NCBI GenBank assembly: GCA_048013815.1
Contig: CM106585.1
Coordinates: forward strand, 6,758,001-6,822,000
Source: Setoptus koraiensis
Lineage: Eukaryota; Arthropoda
Reading direction: 5' to 3'
Length of the DNA: 64,000 nucleotides
The notes under the pieces are model-generated. The model ran no database searches. It saw only the letters and a program-made list of their open reading frames with translations, and was not told the origin of the DNA. Made by a program: the position numbers and the translations under genes. The stretch's first letter is position 1. The number at the start of each line of letters is the position of its first letter. Below, one piece after another: positions 42,001-49,245 of the stretch.

Positions 42001-44875
42001 GACTCGGCGCCGGGCGCCTCATTACAGGCACAAATTGCGGGCCGCAAATAAGCCGTCGGGCAGCGAGTTGGGCGAGCACGTCCGCTGTCGGGCCGGCGCC
42101 GGCGCCGGCTTGTTTATTTGGCATTTTTCATTTGGCCGCTGGATGCCGTCTGTAAATATACATGGGGGTACGGGTATAACGCGCGGCGCGGCTCGCAAAC
42201 TGCAAATTGCTTCTCTGCCGGCGCCAAGCGGCAATTCTCAAGACTTGCACTAAACACCAACTAGACGCCGGCAATTTAATCAGACATTTAAGAGACACTT
42301 TTTTTGCCTTCATCAGTGTTAGCGCCGTGTGTTGGCTTCATTTTGGGCTCGCCAGCGTCCATTTGCATGACAAGCGCAAAATGTCGACGCCAAAATCGCC
42401 CATCTCGGCGCCTAATTTATACACCTGACGAGCTTATATTAGCCGCTGTTATATGATATAACTCACCTTGTCTGCTGGCATGGGATATTAATGGGCCCAA
42501 GTAGACAATTGAGCCGGCACAGTGGTCACCGGCTGCGATGCCAGTGTGCCAACGGTCGAGTATCGCTGCTCGCTGGGCAATAATTCCAGTGAGACACTCG
42601 TCCACAAACTCGTCGCTCGGATTATCCGTGGCATGATTATGATAATGCGACGGCCCCCAACGAAATAAAGCGTTTGTTAGAGATGCAAATGTGCTGTTTG
42701 ATTGTGTCGAAAGGCCAGCGACACTGTTGGTATGTAAATGGGGCCTGCGAGTAGCTGGCATGTAGTAAGTGCACCGCCATAAAACCTATTACTATCTAGT
42801 TACGTCTCAATTTAAGTTGAATGGGGCCCTGGGTGCGTTTCGCTTACAATTTAATCCAGCTTGTTCAGTGGCACACGTGATGCGATGGCAGCTTTATTTG
42901 GGCTGCGCCGGTCGCGCCCACTATCGCGCCTCGCCGGCCTCACGATTTCTGTTGGGCGAGCTGTGAGTTTTGCCAGTTTGCCGAGCAGCCTGGTCGAGCC
43001 GTCTGGTCGGGCTGCCGGCCCCATCCGCGCCCTCCGCGCCCATCCGCGCCCATCCGCGCCCATCCGCGCCCATCCGCGCCCACCCGAACCCGTTCGGACC
43101 GTCGTGGCGAGCGGGCAAGCGATGCGGCAATACGCAATCGGAGCAAAACGCTCGATGCTCATTCATAGTCGGTGGCCAGCACGACTCTCTCGAATGGGGC
43201 CCCATACTAGGCTTGTTGAGGGTTGCGTGCGTGCACAGTGTAAATATATATTTATCATCCTGCAGACATTACCTAATATCGCTTGCACTAGATTTTAGGT
43301 GCTTTGCGGTGCATCATGCTGCTGTCCCTATTGTTGTCGTCGTTGTTGTCGTCGTTGGTGCCGTCGTTGTTGTCGCTGCTGATGCTGTCGTTGGCCAACA
43401 AATTGTTGGCAACAATGTATCCGATATTCATAATTTGATTGTCCAACAAAACAACGTGTCGTCGCAATACTTGCTAGCGTTGCATGACACGTATGCACTG
43501 ATTGCGTGACTGATCTTGTGCGCTCCCCCCCTCCCGCTGCCCACGGTTCAATGACAATAATGACGCAATCAATTAATTAATTGATTTAAAAAATAACATA
43601 TCGCTCGCTGCAACACAATGGATAGAGAGCCAGAGATAGAGAGCCATTAATTATGGCGCTAAACTGACTGTGAGACATGTTAAACAATATTTGCGCTGTG
43701 GCGTGACAACACAGTACAGTTGCAAATTGCAATTACCATGTACATTGCTTCTGTACTGTCGCTTGTTGTCGTTACCAGTCGGCTCAGATCACTGCTACTA
43801 GATACTGTTATATCATGATAATGTAGTGAATTGTGACTGAATTACGACTAAATTATGACTTCATTATGACGACCAATATCATTATGTAATGTGTCGTGGC
43901 GAGCAAGACAGCGTTGATTTTCATTTGTATTTTTTTTTATTTTAATTGTGCCAACTATTGCGACACGAAGGAAAGCGTCGCAGCCAGATATTGCTGAGAT
44001 ATTGTTGCAAGTAGCAAGCGCTAATATGCCCTCGTGTTAAATGCCCGTGTCTACATGTGCCATGGTATAACCATGTATACATGAGGTATACCTAAATATG
44101 TATAACTATATATTTAACAAGACTACCTATACAACTTGTGCCCATTGCATAACTTCTGTAGCCGTTTTTAGCTAAAACGAGTAGCTAAAACGAGTAGCGA
44201 GTGTATAAATTGAGGTGCTCCAACTCAATTTTGGGAGCACAACTGCCAGCGATTGCGAGTGTGCCGATGGGACAACATTGCACGACAGTTGGTGCGTGAT
44301 GTAATCAAGTCAACGCCGGCACTGCTGAGGAGCACAGGTGAACGAGCTCATGTTGCGCAACAATATTTATTTGATAGAGACAGATATTTGTTTGCGTTGT
44401 GTGGCTTGTGGGTTAAGTAGTGTGTCTATTGTTGTTGCTGTTCATTATTTGTGTTTGTTGTGTCGCTATTTTACACACAACAACAACACCAACAACAGCA
44501 ACAGCAACAGCAACAGCAACAACAACGGCAGCGGCAACGACAATGACAACATTGTAGCCCATAACAGCGCACAATGGCAACAACCATATAGCACAAGTTG
44601 CCAGTCACAACACGGTCACAGTGTTCAACACTGAGCGTGTTGTGTAGCCAACACGGTTACGTAATAAGCACATCTTGCAACTGGGCCCGCCCCCGCTTGC
44701 GAGCCTTGTGAGCCTTGTGGTGCTCGTGAGGCTCGTGAGGCTCGCGAGGCTTGCAAAGCCAGAGGCGCAAGTTGTACAATATCATTAGGCAATATTATTA
44801 CGCAATAATAATAATAATAATATTGCTGTGCGCGTCTCGGCCCCGGCGGCCACACACTGTTGCTGTTCGTTTAAT

Positions 44876-44907
<32 letters not shown>

Positions 44908-47900
44908 GATGTATGACAAAAATCGTGGCTGATGCCAAGTTGACAGATTGCATTTGTTTACACTCCGTCTAAGTGAAGTGACAAGCGCCTTCGCTTGTAA
45001 TCAGCGTCATAACGTCGGCCAATCTACTCTACTTGTCGTCGTGTCATCCTGTCATTGCTCACTCCGTGGCATACAGTGTACGCCATACTATAGCCGCTAT
45101 AGTATGCCATAGAGCGCCCACCAGCGCCACGGCCTACCTAGCCAAATAGCTGCGTAACTGTAGTTACGTAATACACGTAACGTATTACATAACTATGCTG
45201 CATAACATATTGCATAGCATACACAACAACATGCAACGTATTACATAACTGTGTAACAGCGTGCGTTTTGTTGCTGCCACAACGGCAGCCGCGCCAACAA
45301 CCACAGCATCACACGACAACAATGGCTGTGGCCGCAAAAATGACATGATAATTATTTTCGCTTTATCTACTCCATCTAGTGGTGCTTTATTAACATTGCC
45401 ATTATGTCCAGCGGTGCCACATACTCACTTATATACTGTACACTGGATACTGGATATATATATCCAGCATATATCCAGCATATATCCAGTATATACATGC
45501 ATGCAACATGGGCGCCATATGAGGCCGCCGGCTCGCACTCTAGCGGGCAACGGTTGTGTGAGAAACGCTCAAGATTAGACGTGATTACATGATAATAATG
45601 ATGATGATAGCAGTAATAATAATAATCACCGTCATCATACCAACGCGCTGGCCAGCGACAGATAATTAGTGGCCCGACCGGTGCTGGTCAGCGGGCCCCA
45701 ACTGCAACACGAGCGCAACAAAGCTGCACATACGAGCTGCGAATGAAGAGCCAATGAACGGGCCCATTTCTTTGCGCCCAAAACATATCTGGCCAATCCG
45801 ATTGCACGGCGCCCTATAAACCATATCTCGGGGGAGCGGCTAATTTGGCGAGCTGGCCATTGTGTTTTGGTGCGCGTTTCGGCGCTTCGGTGCGTGTTTT
45901 GGCCAGAGCGCCCCCCTCCCCCTATTTGGGCCGCTTCTCGCTTATCTTTTGCTGGCCCGCTGGCTCGTCTTGTTGGGCAGCAACAGCAGCAGTAGCAACA
46001 ACAACAACGACTCGCTTGGCGATGGGGTCTGGGCCCAGTGGCCGACACCGTCGCCAGTTGATAAAACAACACGAATTCACATATGAATAGGCTGTAAATT
46101 CTCATTAGTTTAGGCGTTTGCCACTTCTACTCATTATCATTACTCTCTAATGCTGTCTTGTGTCGCTACAACTACTTACTACAAACTAGATTACACTCTC
46201 CGGCCATCCGCATTCCGGATAGCCGGCTAGGCGAGACAGAGGCACTGTCGTTAGCAATCGACGTTGTTTAGTTGGCCGACTTGTGTACGTAATTTGTTTG
46301 TTTATTTATTCCTTCTGTTGGGCACTTTTGGCGCAAGGCATCGGTTAAGATTACTCTCGGCCTCATCTCGGCCGACTCTGCCGACTCTGCCGACTCTGCC
46401 GACTCTGCCGACTCTGCCGACTCTGCCGACTCTCCCAACTCGGCCAACTCGGCCAATCTCCGCCAATCTCTGGCCATCTCGGCCAATGTGCCGCATTTGC
46501 AGATTGGCACCTCGCTTGTCCTGTCCGCTAGATGGCCAGTCGGCTGGTCCGCAGCACACTGGCCAACATGGCCCCTCTTAGTTAGCCAACAGCAGTGATT
46601 AGATTTCAGCTCGCCAGATTTATGGCGTCGCGAGTCGCGAATCACGAATCACGGCACCCCTCAGCGGCCTCAATGTTACGCAACGCTGCTTCCTATAGCT
46701 TCTTACAACTAAATATTCAAAGCGCCCAGCCAATGGGCCAAATCAAGTCACTTGTACTAACCTCACCTCACCTGTCTGTCTCTTCCTCGGCGCGCTATTG
46801 TGTGCCGCTGGTGGCAACAAAAACAAAAACAACCGACCGCCGCCAACAACAACATCACTGACACGTCATCATCGGCACGATGCAATCTGATACCATGATA
46901 AATGGGTTAACGGATAAATGGGTAAACGGATAAATGGGTAAATGGGTAAACGGATAAATGGATAAATGGATAAATGGATGAATGGATGAATGGATAAATG
47001 GACTGCCAATGAACGTGACAAACATTCCGCCCTCGCTTGCAATTACAACGGCCGACAATATACAACGACCAACAACACACAACAACCAATCAATATATAA
47101 CGACCAATCAACATATAACAATCATTGCCCGCTAACAGGTACGGTGATATGGTGCCGGCCACCATGATTGGCAAGATAGTTGGAGGCGTTTGCTCATTAA
47201 GCGGAGTGTTGGTCATTGCTCTTCCCGTTCCCGTTATAGTGTCCAATTTTTCACGTATCTATCACCAGAATCAGCGCGCCGACAAGAGGAAGGCTCAAAA
47301 GGTAAGTGCTCGTGGTCGGTTGTGGTTTTCGTTGCGCAATCATATCTCGCGTGCTGTCTCGTTGCACCGACAGACGGACAGAGCGACGATTTTGTCGGAC
47401 AACGAGCGCTCTGTTGTTCGAGTTGATTGGACTTTTTTTTGGCGCCCGCGATGAAATTAAATTAACAATTCAAATTGCCCTTGTCTCTGTCTTTTGCTGG
47501 CGTCCAATCTCTGGCTCGTGCGATATCTCTCTACGTGCATCTGATCAAATTATGATTAAAACATGACCGCCAACAACCTAATGATGACCACACACACACA
47601 CACAAACGTGGCACGAAAACGTGACTGTCACTCTAACGACCCGACCGTACACCTTGAATGTGACCTATGAACACGCCATTGCAAACAACACGCACAAATC
47701 AACTACAAACTGCCCAACAATATATGTATGGATATGGATATGCACGCAATCACGTGTCGCCACGTGTAAAAAAAAAACAACTGACACACAACAACTTGCC
47801 GAAATTACAGAAAGCACGTATGGCCAGAATACGCATAGCCAAGGCAACAAGTGGAGCGGCGTTTGTCAGCAAAAAGAAGGCCTGCGAGGCCCGTCTTGCC

Positions 47901-49245
47901 GCTCAGGAGGCCGGCCAGGAAGTGGAGCCGTATGACGACATATTCGAGTTGCAGCACCATCATCTGTTGAGGTGTCTGGAACGGGCAACGGTAAGTTCAT
48001 GTAACATTTCATGATTCGTCATTTCAAATCACCGTTATCACGTGCTGCTTCCGGTTTCCGGTTTCCAGTTTCCAGCCTTGCCACTAATACAATTATCGCT
48101 CTGGTATTTCCATATTCTCATATGCTTCACATATTTTTCGCATCGACAATTGAACAACTCAATCGCAGGATCGCGAATTCGTTGAGCTCGACCTGGCCGC
48201 CAATCAACTCAATCAGCAATTGTCACCGGAGAATCAGTCACAGTCATTGTCTTTGCCGGAAAAAATTAAACTAGCAGCCAAAAGTACAGGTGATAAAAGT
48301 TGTTTATATTCGTGTTGCACGCAACCACTCAGGCCTCTGTTGCAAGCAAGGCGCAGGAAGAAGGTAAGTAAATTATATCGTCCGACAGGCAATTGGCACC
48401 CAATCAAACCAGATATGAGATATGATGATCAAATACCAGAAACTAATCTATGCCTACCGCTAAACCCAAATCGGGCACATTTGCCGCACAAACGTTTAAT
48501 CAACCAATTAATTGATCAGGGCAATTCGAGCACGGATCAATCAAACCAAGACGGCGACGATTGTGATGAGGAATTGGCCGACATGCACAATGCTGGCTCA
48601 TCTCTCATCGCGGATCAATCGGCTTCACCGAGCGCTACTAGCCGCCAGCCATCGAGCATAAATAACAACAATAACAACAACAAAAATCACAATAATAATC
48701 ATAGCTCGCCAACGCAACCTGGACCTAGTTCCTCTTTTGTGGCTCCAGTTTCGTCAAGCCGGCCCAGCAACGGACATCATCATCAGGCATTGTTACGTCA
48801 GCCACTATCTACTTCTTCTGCCACTTGTGATAATAACAATAATAATAATAATAATAACAAACCACCAACTTCAACTGCCACTAAAACCGCCATCGCCACT
48901 ATAATCTCTAGACCATCTCCAATAAATATTGAGAAGATAACACCATTAAGCAGCAGCACCAGTAGCACCACCGCAAGACCAGCCACCACCTCTAGACAGC
49001 AACAACAACAGCAACAGTCCAGCAGCTCTAAACAAGCTTCTCAGCAGCCAATTGACAAGCGTTCCTCTTCTATAGAAACAAAAGCCGATATTGAGCAAGC
49101 AACACCAACATCGGCCACTGCCCCAGGTGACGGCGTAGCCATAATTGATATGGGCTCCGGTGTTGGCGACACTGCCGGACCGGAAGCGGGCACTACCAGC
49201 TCTAGTGGGCGCAAAAAGGGCAAGGGTGGTGGCAAAAAGAAATGA
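4548..49245 (+). CDS. Shal: Shal / Kv4 voltage-gated potassium channel (four coding exons)
   Basis: A-type potassium channel subunit of the plasma membrane. Exons 4548-6040, 47139-47301, 47811-47990 and 48169-49245 give 970 aa. The arthropod Shal start [18 protein letters not shown] supports the ATG at 4548. The T1 domain (about 39-138) carries the Kv4 zinc motif HX5CX20CC at H105, C111, C132 and C133. S1 is about 183-205, S2 352-373, S3 385-405, S4 about 413-440 with [15 protein letters not shown]5 449-472. The filter TTLGYGD is completed across intron 1 (G498, Y499, G500), and S6 carries PVP at 527-529. After S6, RADKRKAQK and [13 protein letters not shown] are typical Shal. Oddities: a roughly 135-residue Gln/Ser-rich insert in the extracellular S1-S2 loop, and a C-terminal extension of about 300 low-complexity residues. 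The channel is about 970 aa against roughly 490-660 in the family. Confidence 0.95.
5175..5575 (+). repeat. Gln/Ser/Tyr-rich low-complexity insert in Shal S1-S2 loop
   Basis: CAA/CAG-rich coding DNA giving glutamine runs (about residues 245-302) followed by Ser/Pro and Tyr/Asn-rich sequence. Two N-glycosylation sequons (NAS near 289, NLS near 345) fit an extracellular position. The frame is open throughout and resumes perfectly with conserved S2. Confidence 0.85.
6441..6525. repeat. Interrupted CAACGG/CAACAA triplet repeat
   Basis: A purine-poor run built of CAACAA, CAACGG and CGACAA units. Similar interrupted runs recur near 12500-12560 (opposite strand), 14600-14650, 25125-25220, 36180-36215, 43330-43385 and 44480-44530. 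Confidence 0.75.
6846..6902. repeat. Minisatellite, about 11-bp CATTCGGCGTC unit
   Basis: About five imperfect tandem copies of CATTCGGCGTC-like units. Confidence 0.8.
9233..9258. repeat. CCAG tetranucleotide repeat
   Basis: About six tandem CCAG units. A second CCAG run lies at about 25443-25472. Confidence 0.85.
9407..9429. repeat. Perfect 11-bp inverted repeat with one central base
   Basis: GCGGCGACACT is followed by one C and then its exact reverse complement. Confidence 0.9.
9571..9650. repeat. Minisatellite, 10-bp CGCCATTCCG unit x 8
   Basis: Eight contiguous 10-bp units CGCCATTCCG with only one or two substitutions in any copy. The unit is not a multiple of three, so it gives similar repeats in all three frames. 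Confidence 0.95.
12670..12696. repeat. Perfect 11-bp hairpin, 5-nt loop
   Basis: CCCGGGCGCTC, loop GATGA, then GAGCGCCCGGG. The stem is GC-rich and perfect. Confidence 0.9.
13858..13928. repeat. Minisatellite, 24-bp unit
   Basis: About three copies of a 24-bp unit alternating TGTCCGCGCAAA and TACCCGCGAAAA halves. Confidence 0.85.
16853..16905. repeat. Minisatellite, 11-bp CAGCCGAGCGC unit
   Basis: Four to five nearly identical tandem 11-bp units. Confidence 0.9.
17912..17989. repeat. 27-bp perfect inverted repeat, 24-nt loop
   Basis: The left arm 17912-17938 and right arm 17963-17989 are exact reverse complements over 27 bp. The loop is 24 nt and AT-richer. The right arm is followed by a short tandem duplication of its end (TTGTGCGCCG). 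The total size resembles a microRNA precursor, but a perfect stem is unusual for one. Confidence 0.95.
18248..18334. repeat. Minisatellite, 19-bp unit x about 4.5
   Basis: Tandem 19-bp units beginning ATAACGGGATCGGCCCGC, starting at 18248, 18267, 18286, 18305 and 18324. Confidence 0.95.
18565..18665. repeat. Chain of nested AT-rich palindromes
   Basis: Successive short palindromes (TATATTATA, GTTACGCAAC, ACGCGT, TATATAACATATATTATATA and relatives), then a tandem GCGTGTTGCGTGTATTGC-like stretch. It is an AT-rich island in GC-rich intron DNA. Confidence 0.7.
19014..19072. repeat. Minisatellite, about 19-bp unit x 3
   Basis: Three tandem copies of a CCCGGCAGCCAAATAGCGATG-like unit, the last one truncated. 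Confidence 0.85.
20444..20482. repeat. Perfect 14-bp GC-rich hairpin
   Basis: Arms GGCCGCTTGGCCGG (20444-20457) and its exact reverse complement (20469-20482) with an 11-nt GC-rich loop. Confidence 0.9.
24443..24466. repeat. AT dinucleotide repeat
   Basis: About twelve AT units in a GC-rich context. Confidence 0.9.
25562..25690. repeat. Degenerate array of GCGATATCCGCA-like units in mixed orientation
   Basis: Roughly nine related 12-17 bp units around a GATATC core, with GCAGTATGATAT, GCGGTGCGATATCC and similar variants. Because the core is palindromic the array can pair with itself in many registers. Confidence 0.75.
26320..26349. repeat. Perfect 10-bp hairpin, 10-nt loop
   Basis: TTGAAGAAAC and GTTTCTTCAA flank a 10-nt loop. 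It lies in a stretch (26160-26460) whose sequence style is less GC-rich and lacks the GGGGCCCC motif. Confidence 0.85.
27371..27420. repeat. Two-step hairpin around a perfect 11-bp inverted repeat
   Basis: The inner arms TGAACTTCACA and TGTGAAGTTCA are separated by one base (27381-27403). Outer GGGCCGGCTC and GAGCCAGCCC extend the pairing with mismatches. Confidence 0.85.
27797..27949. repeat. Minisatellite, 23-bp unit x about 6.7
   Basis: Contiguous 23-bp units starting at 27797, 27820, 27843, 27866, 27889, 27912 and 27935. Each contains CGCCAGCAAATAACCGGCC; the last two copies vary. There are no spacers, so it is not a CRISPR array. Confidence 0.95.
28437..28515. repeat. Minisatellite, 16-bp AATGTCGCTAGTCGCG unit x 5
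   Basis: Five contiguous 16-bp units, the central three identical. Confidence 0.95.
29863..29918. repeat. 22-bp near-perfect hairpin, 12-nt loop
   Basis: Arms 29863-29884 and 29897-29918 are reverse complements with one difference in 22 positions. The mismatch could pair as G-U on one strand. Total length is 56 bp. Confidence 0.95.
35153..35185. repeat. Perfect 12-bp inverted repeat
   Basis: AATTCACTTGCC and GGCAAGTGAATT with a 9-nt loop. Confidence 0.88.
35321..35440. repeat. Minisatellite, 30-bp unit x 4
   Basis: Four 30-bp units starting GCCGGCCTCATATATCC at 35321, 35351, 35381 and 35411. Because 30 is a multiple of three, it produces a repetitive peptide in every frame, but nothing else suggests coding. 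Confidence 0.95.
36531..36638. repeat. Minisatellite, 25-bp unit x about 4
   Basis: Units containing GGCCGGCGTATATCGGCC start at 36531, 36557, 36582, 36607 and 36632. Confidence 0.92.
37105..37147. repeat. 20-bp perfect hairpin with 3-nt loop
   Basis: Left arm 37105-37124 and right arm 37128-37147 are exact reverse complements separated only by CAC. Confidence 0.96.
37464..37540. repeat. TTG/CTG triplet tract
   Basis: TTGTTGCTG-type triplets over about 75 bp; the complement reads as CAA/CAG. Confidence 0.88.
38351..38420. repeat. Minisatellite, 14-bp GAGTCTGGACGGCA unit x 5
   Basis: Five tandem 14-bp units, the last two divergent. Confidence 0.9.
39391..39489. repeat. Minisatellite, 11-bp GGATATTGTGC unit x 9
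   Basis: About nine contiguous 11-bp units alternating GATATTGTGC and GACATTGTGC variants. Confidence 0.95.
39850..39900. repeat. Perfect 15-bp hairpin carrying GGCCCC at its base
   Basis: GGCCCCATCTTGTCG (39850-39864) and its exact reverse complement (39886-39900). The loop contains TTGCGCAA. Two GGGGCCCC copies lie close by, at 39770 and 39908. Confidence 0.92.
41517..41578. repeat. Degenerate CGCCGACT minisatellite
   Basis: About seven 8-9 bp units of CGCCGACTCG type with substitutions. Confidence 0.75.
41813..41886. repeat. Minisatellite, 30-bp unit x about 2.5
   Basis: Units each holding TCGATATCGTCCGCGGTGGG and GCCGGGCCGG, nearly identical. Confidence 0.9.
43021..43084. repeat. Minisatellite, 10-bp CATCCGCGCC unit x 6
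   Basis: Six contiguous 10-bp units, the second one shortened and altered. Confidence 0.93.
45084..45106. repeat. Perfect 11-bp palindrome
   Basis: CATACTATAGC, one central C, then GCTATAGTATG. Confidence 0.88.
46371..46500. repeat. Minisatellite, 9-bp GACTCTGCC unit
   Basis: Seven near-identical 9-bp units from about 46371 to 46435, decaying into related CAACTCGGC and CAATCTCGGC units. Confidence 0.92.
46897..47002. repeat. AT-rich minisatellite near the intron's 3' end
   Basis: About thirteen 8-bp GATAAATG/GGTAAACG-like units. It lies about 140 bp before the acceptor of exon 2 and is AT-rich, unlike the minisatellites further upstream. Confidence 0.9.
47139..47301 (+). other. Shal: Shal coding exon 2 (filter and S6)
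   Basis: Supplies the last base of codon 498 and residues 499-552: YGDMVP, S6 with [11 protein letters not shown], and RADKRKAQK. It ends AAG|GTAAGT. The first turn of S6 ([10 protein letters not shown]) differs from the usual KTIAGKIFGS. Confidence 0.93.
47811..47990 (+). other. Shal: Shal coding exon 3
   Basis: Exactly 60 codons (residues 553-612), from [15 protein letters not shown] to [12 protein letters not shown]. It is flanked by ACAG and GTAAGT; the introns on each side are 509 and 178 bp, both phase 0. Confidence 0.93.
48169..49245 (+). other. Shal: Shal terminal coding exon 4, with possible internal donor
   Basis: Begins DREFVELDL after a CAGG acceptor, has a cysteine cluster like the Shal C-terminus (CLYSCC), and then runs on as Ser/Asn/Gln-rich sequence to a lysine-rich end and a TGA at 49243-49245. 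A strong donor sequence AAG|GTAAGT sits at 48364, so the mRNA may be spliced there to an exon not identified here, or retain this sequence. The conserved part is sure; the last 293 residues are less so. Confidence 0.75.

Larger units (their letters stand above)
8920..43203. repeat. Dispersed GGGGCCCC palindrome, about 29 copies
   Basis: Exact GGGGCCCC counted by eye at 8920, 9502, 12957, 14445, 16467, 17639, 20549, 23852, 25483, 27673, 30231, 30427, 30461, 30809, 31714, 32433, 33407, 34024, 34250, 35067, 35568, 35595, 38241, 39770, 39908, 40209, 40250, 41496 and 43196. Many further GGGCCC cores occur. I see none in the exons or in flanking intergenic DNA of the window. Copies are single, not tandem, and have different flanks. 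Confidence 0.8.
6041..47138 (+). other. Giant GC-rich intron 1 of Shal (41,098 bp)
   Basis: The boundaries are fixed by protein conservation on both sides: donor GG|GTAAGT at 6041 and acceptor AACAG|G ending at 47138, phase 2, inside the GYG codon. The interior is clearly GC-rich and CpG-rich from about 6070 to about 43500, then falls towards AT-rich nearer exon 2. Many long open frames occur because GC-rich DNA has few stops; all translate to Arg/Pro/Ala/Gly-rich sequence without family motifs, so I call no gene inside. Content seen: at least fifteen local minisatellites with unrelated units, many perfect hairpins, about 29 copies of GGGGCCCC, and scattered interrupted CAACAA-type triplet repeats. 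I saw no transposase, reverse transcriptase, LTR, terminal repeats or tRNA. Intron repeats and hairpins not listed below are similar and smaller. Confidence 0.92.

Noticed and set aside
6041-47138. Bacterial contamination or horizontally transferred segment
   Set aside because: No bacterial gene, promoter or operon structure is visible, and both splice sites join conserved channel exons. Misassembly inside the interior cannot be excluded.
6041-47138. Transposon or virus-like element filling the intron
   Set aside because: I saw no transposase, polymerase, integrase or capsid-like frame, no long terminal repeats and no terminal inverted repeats at plausible distances.
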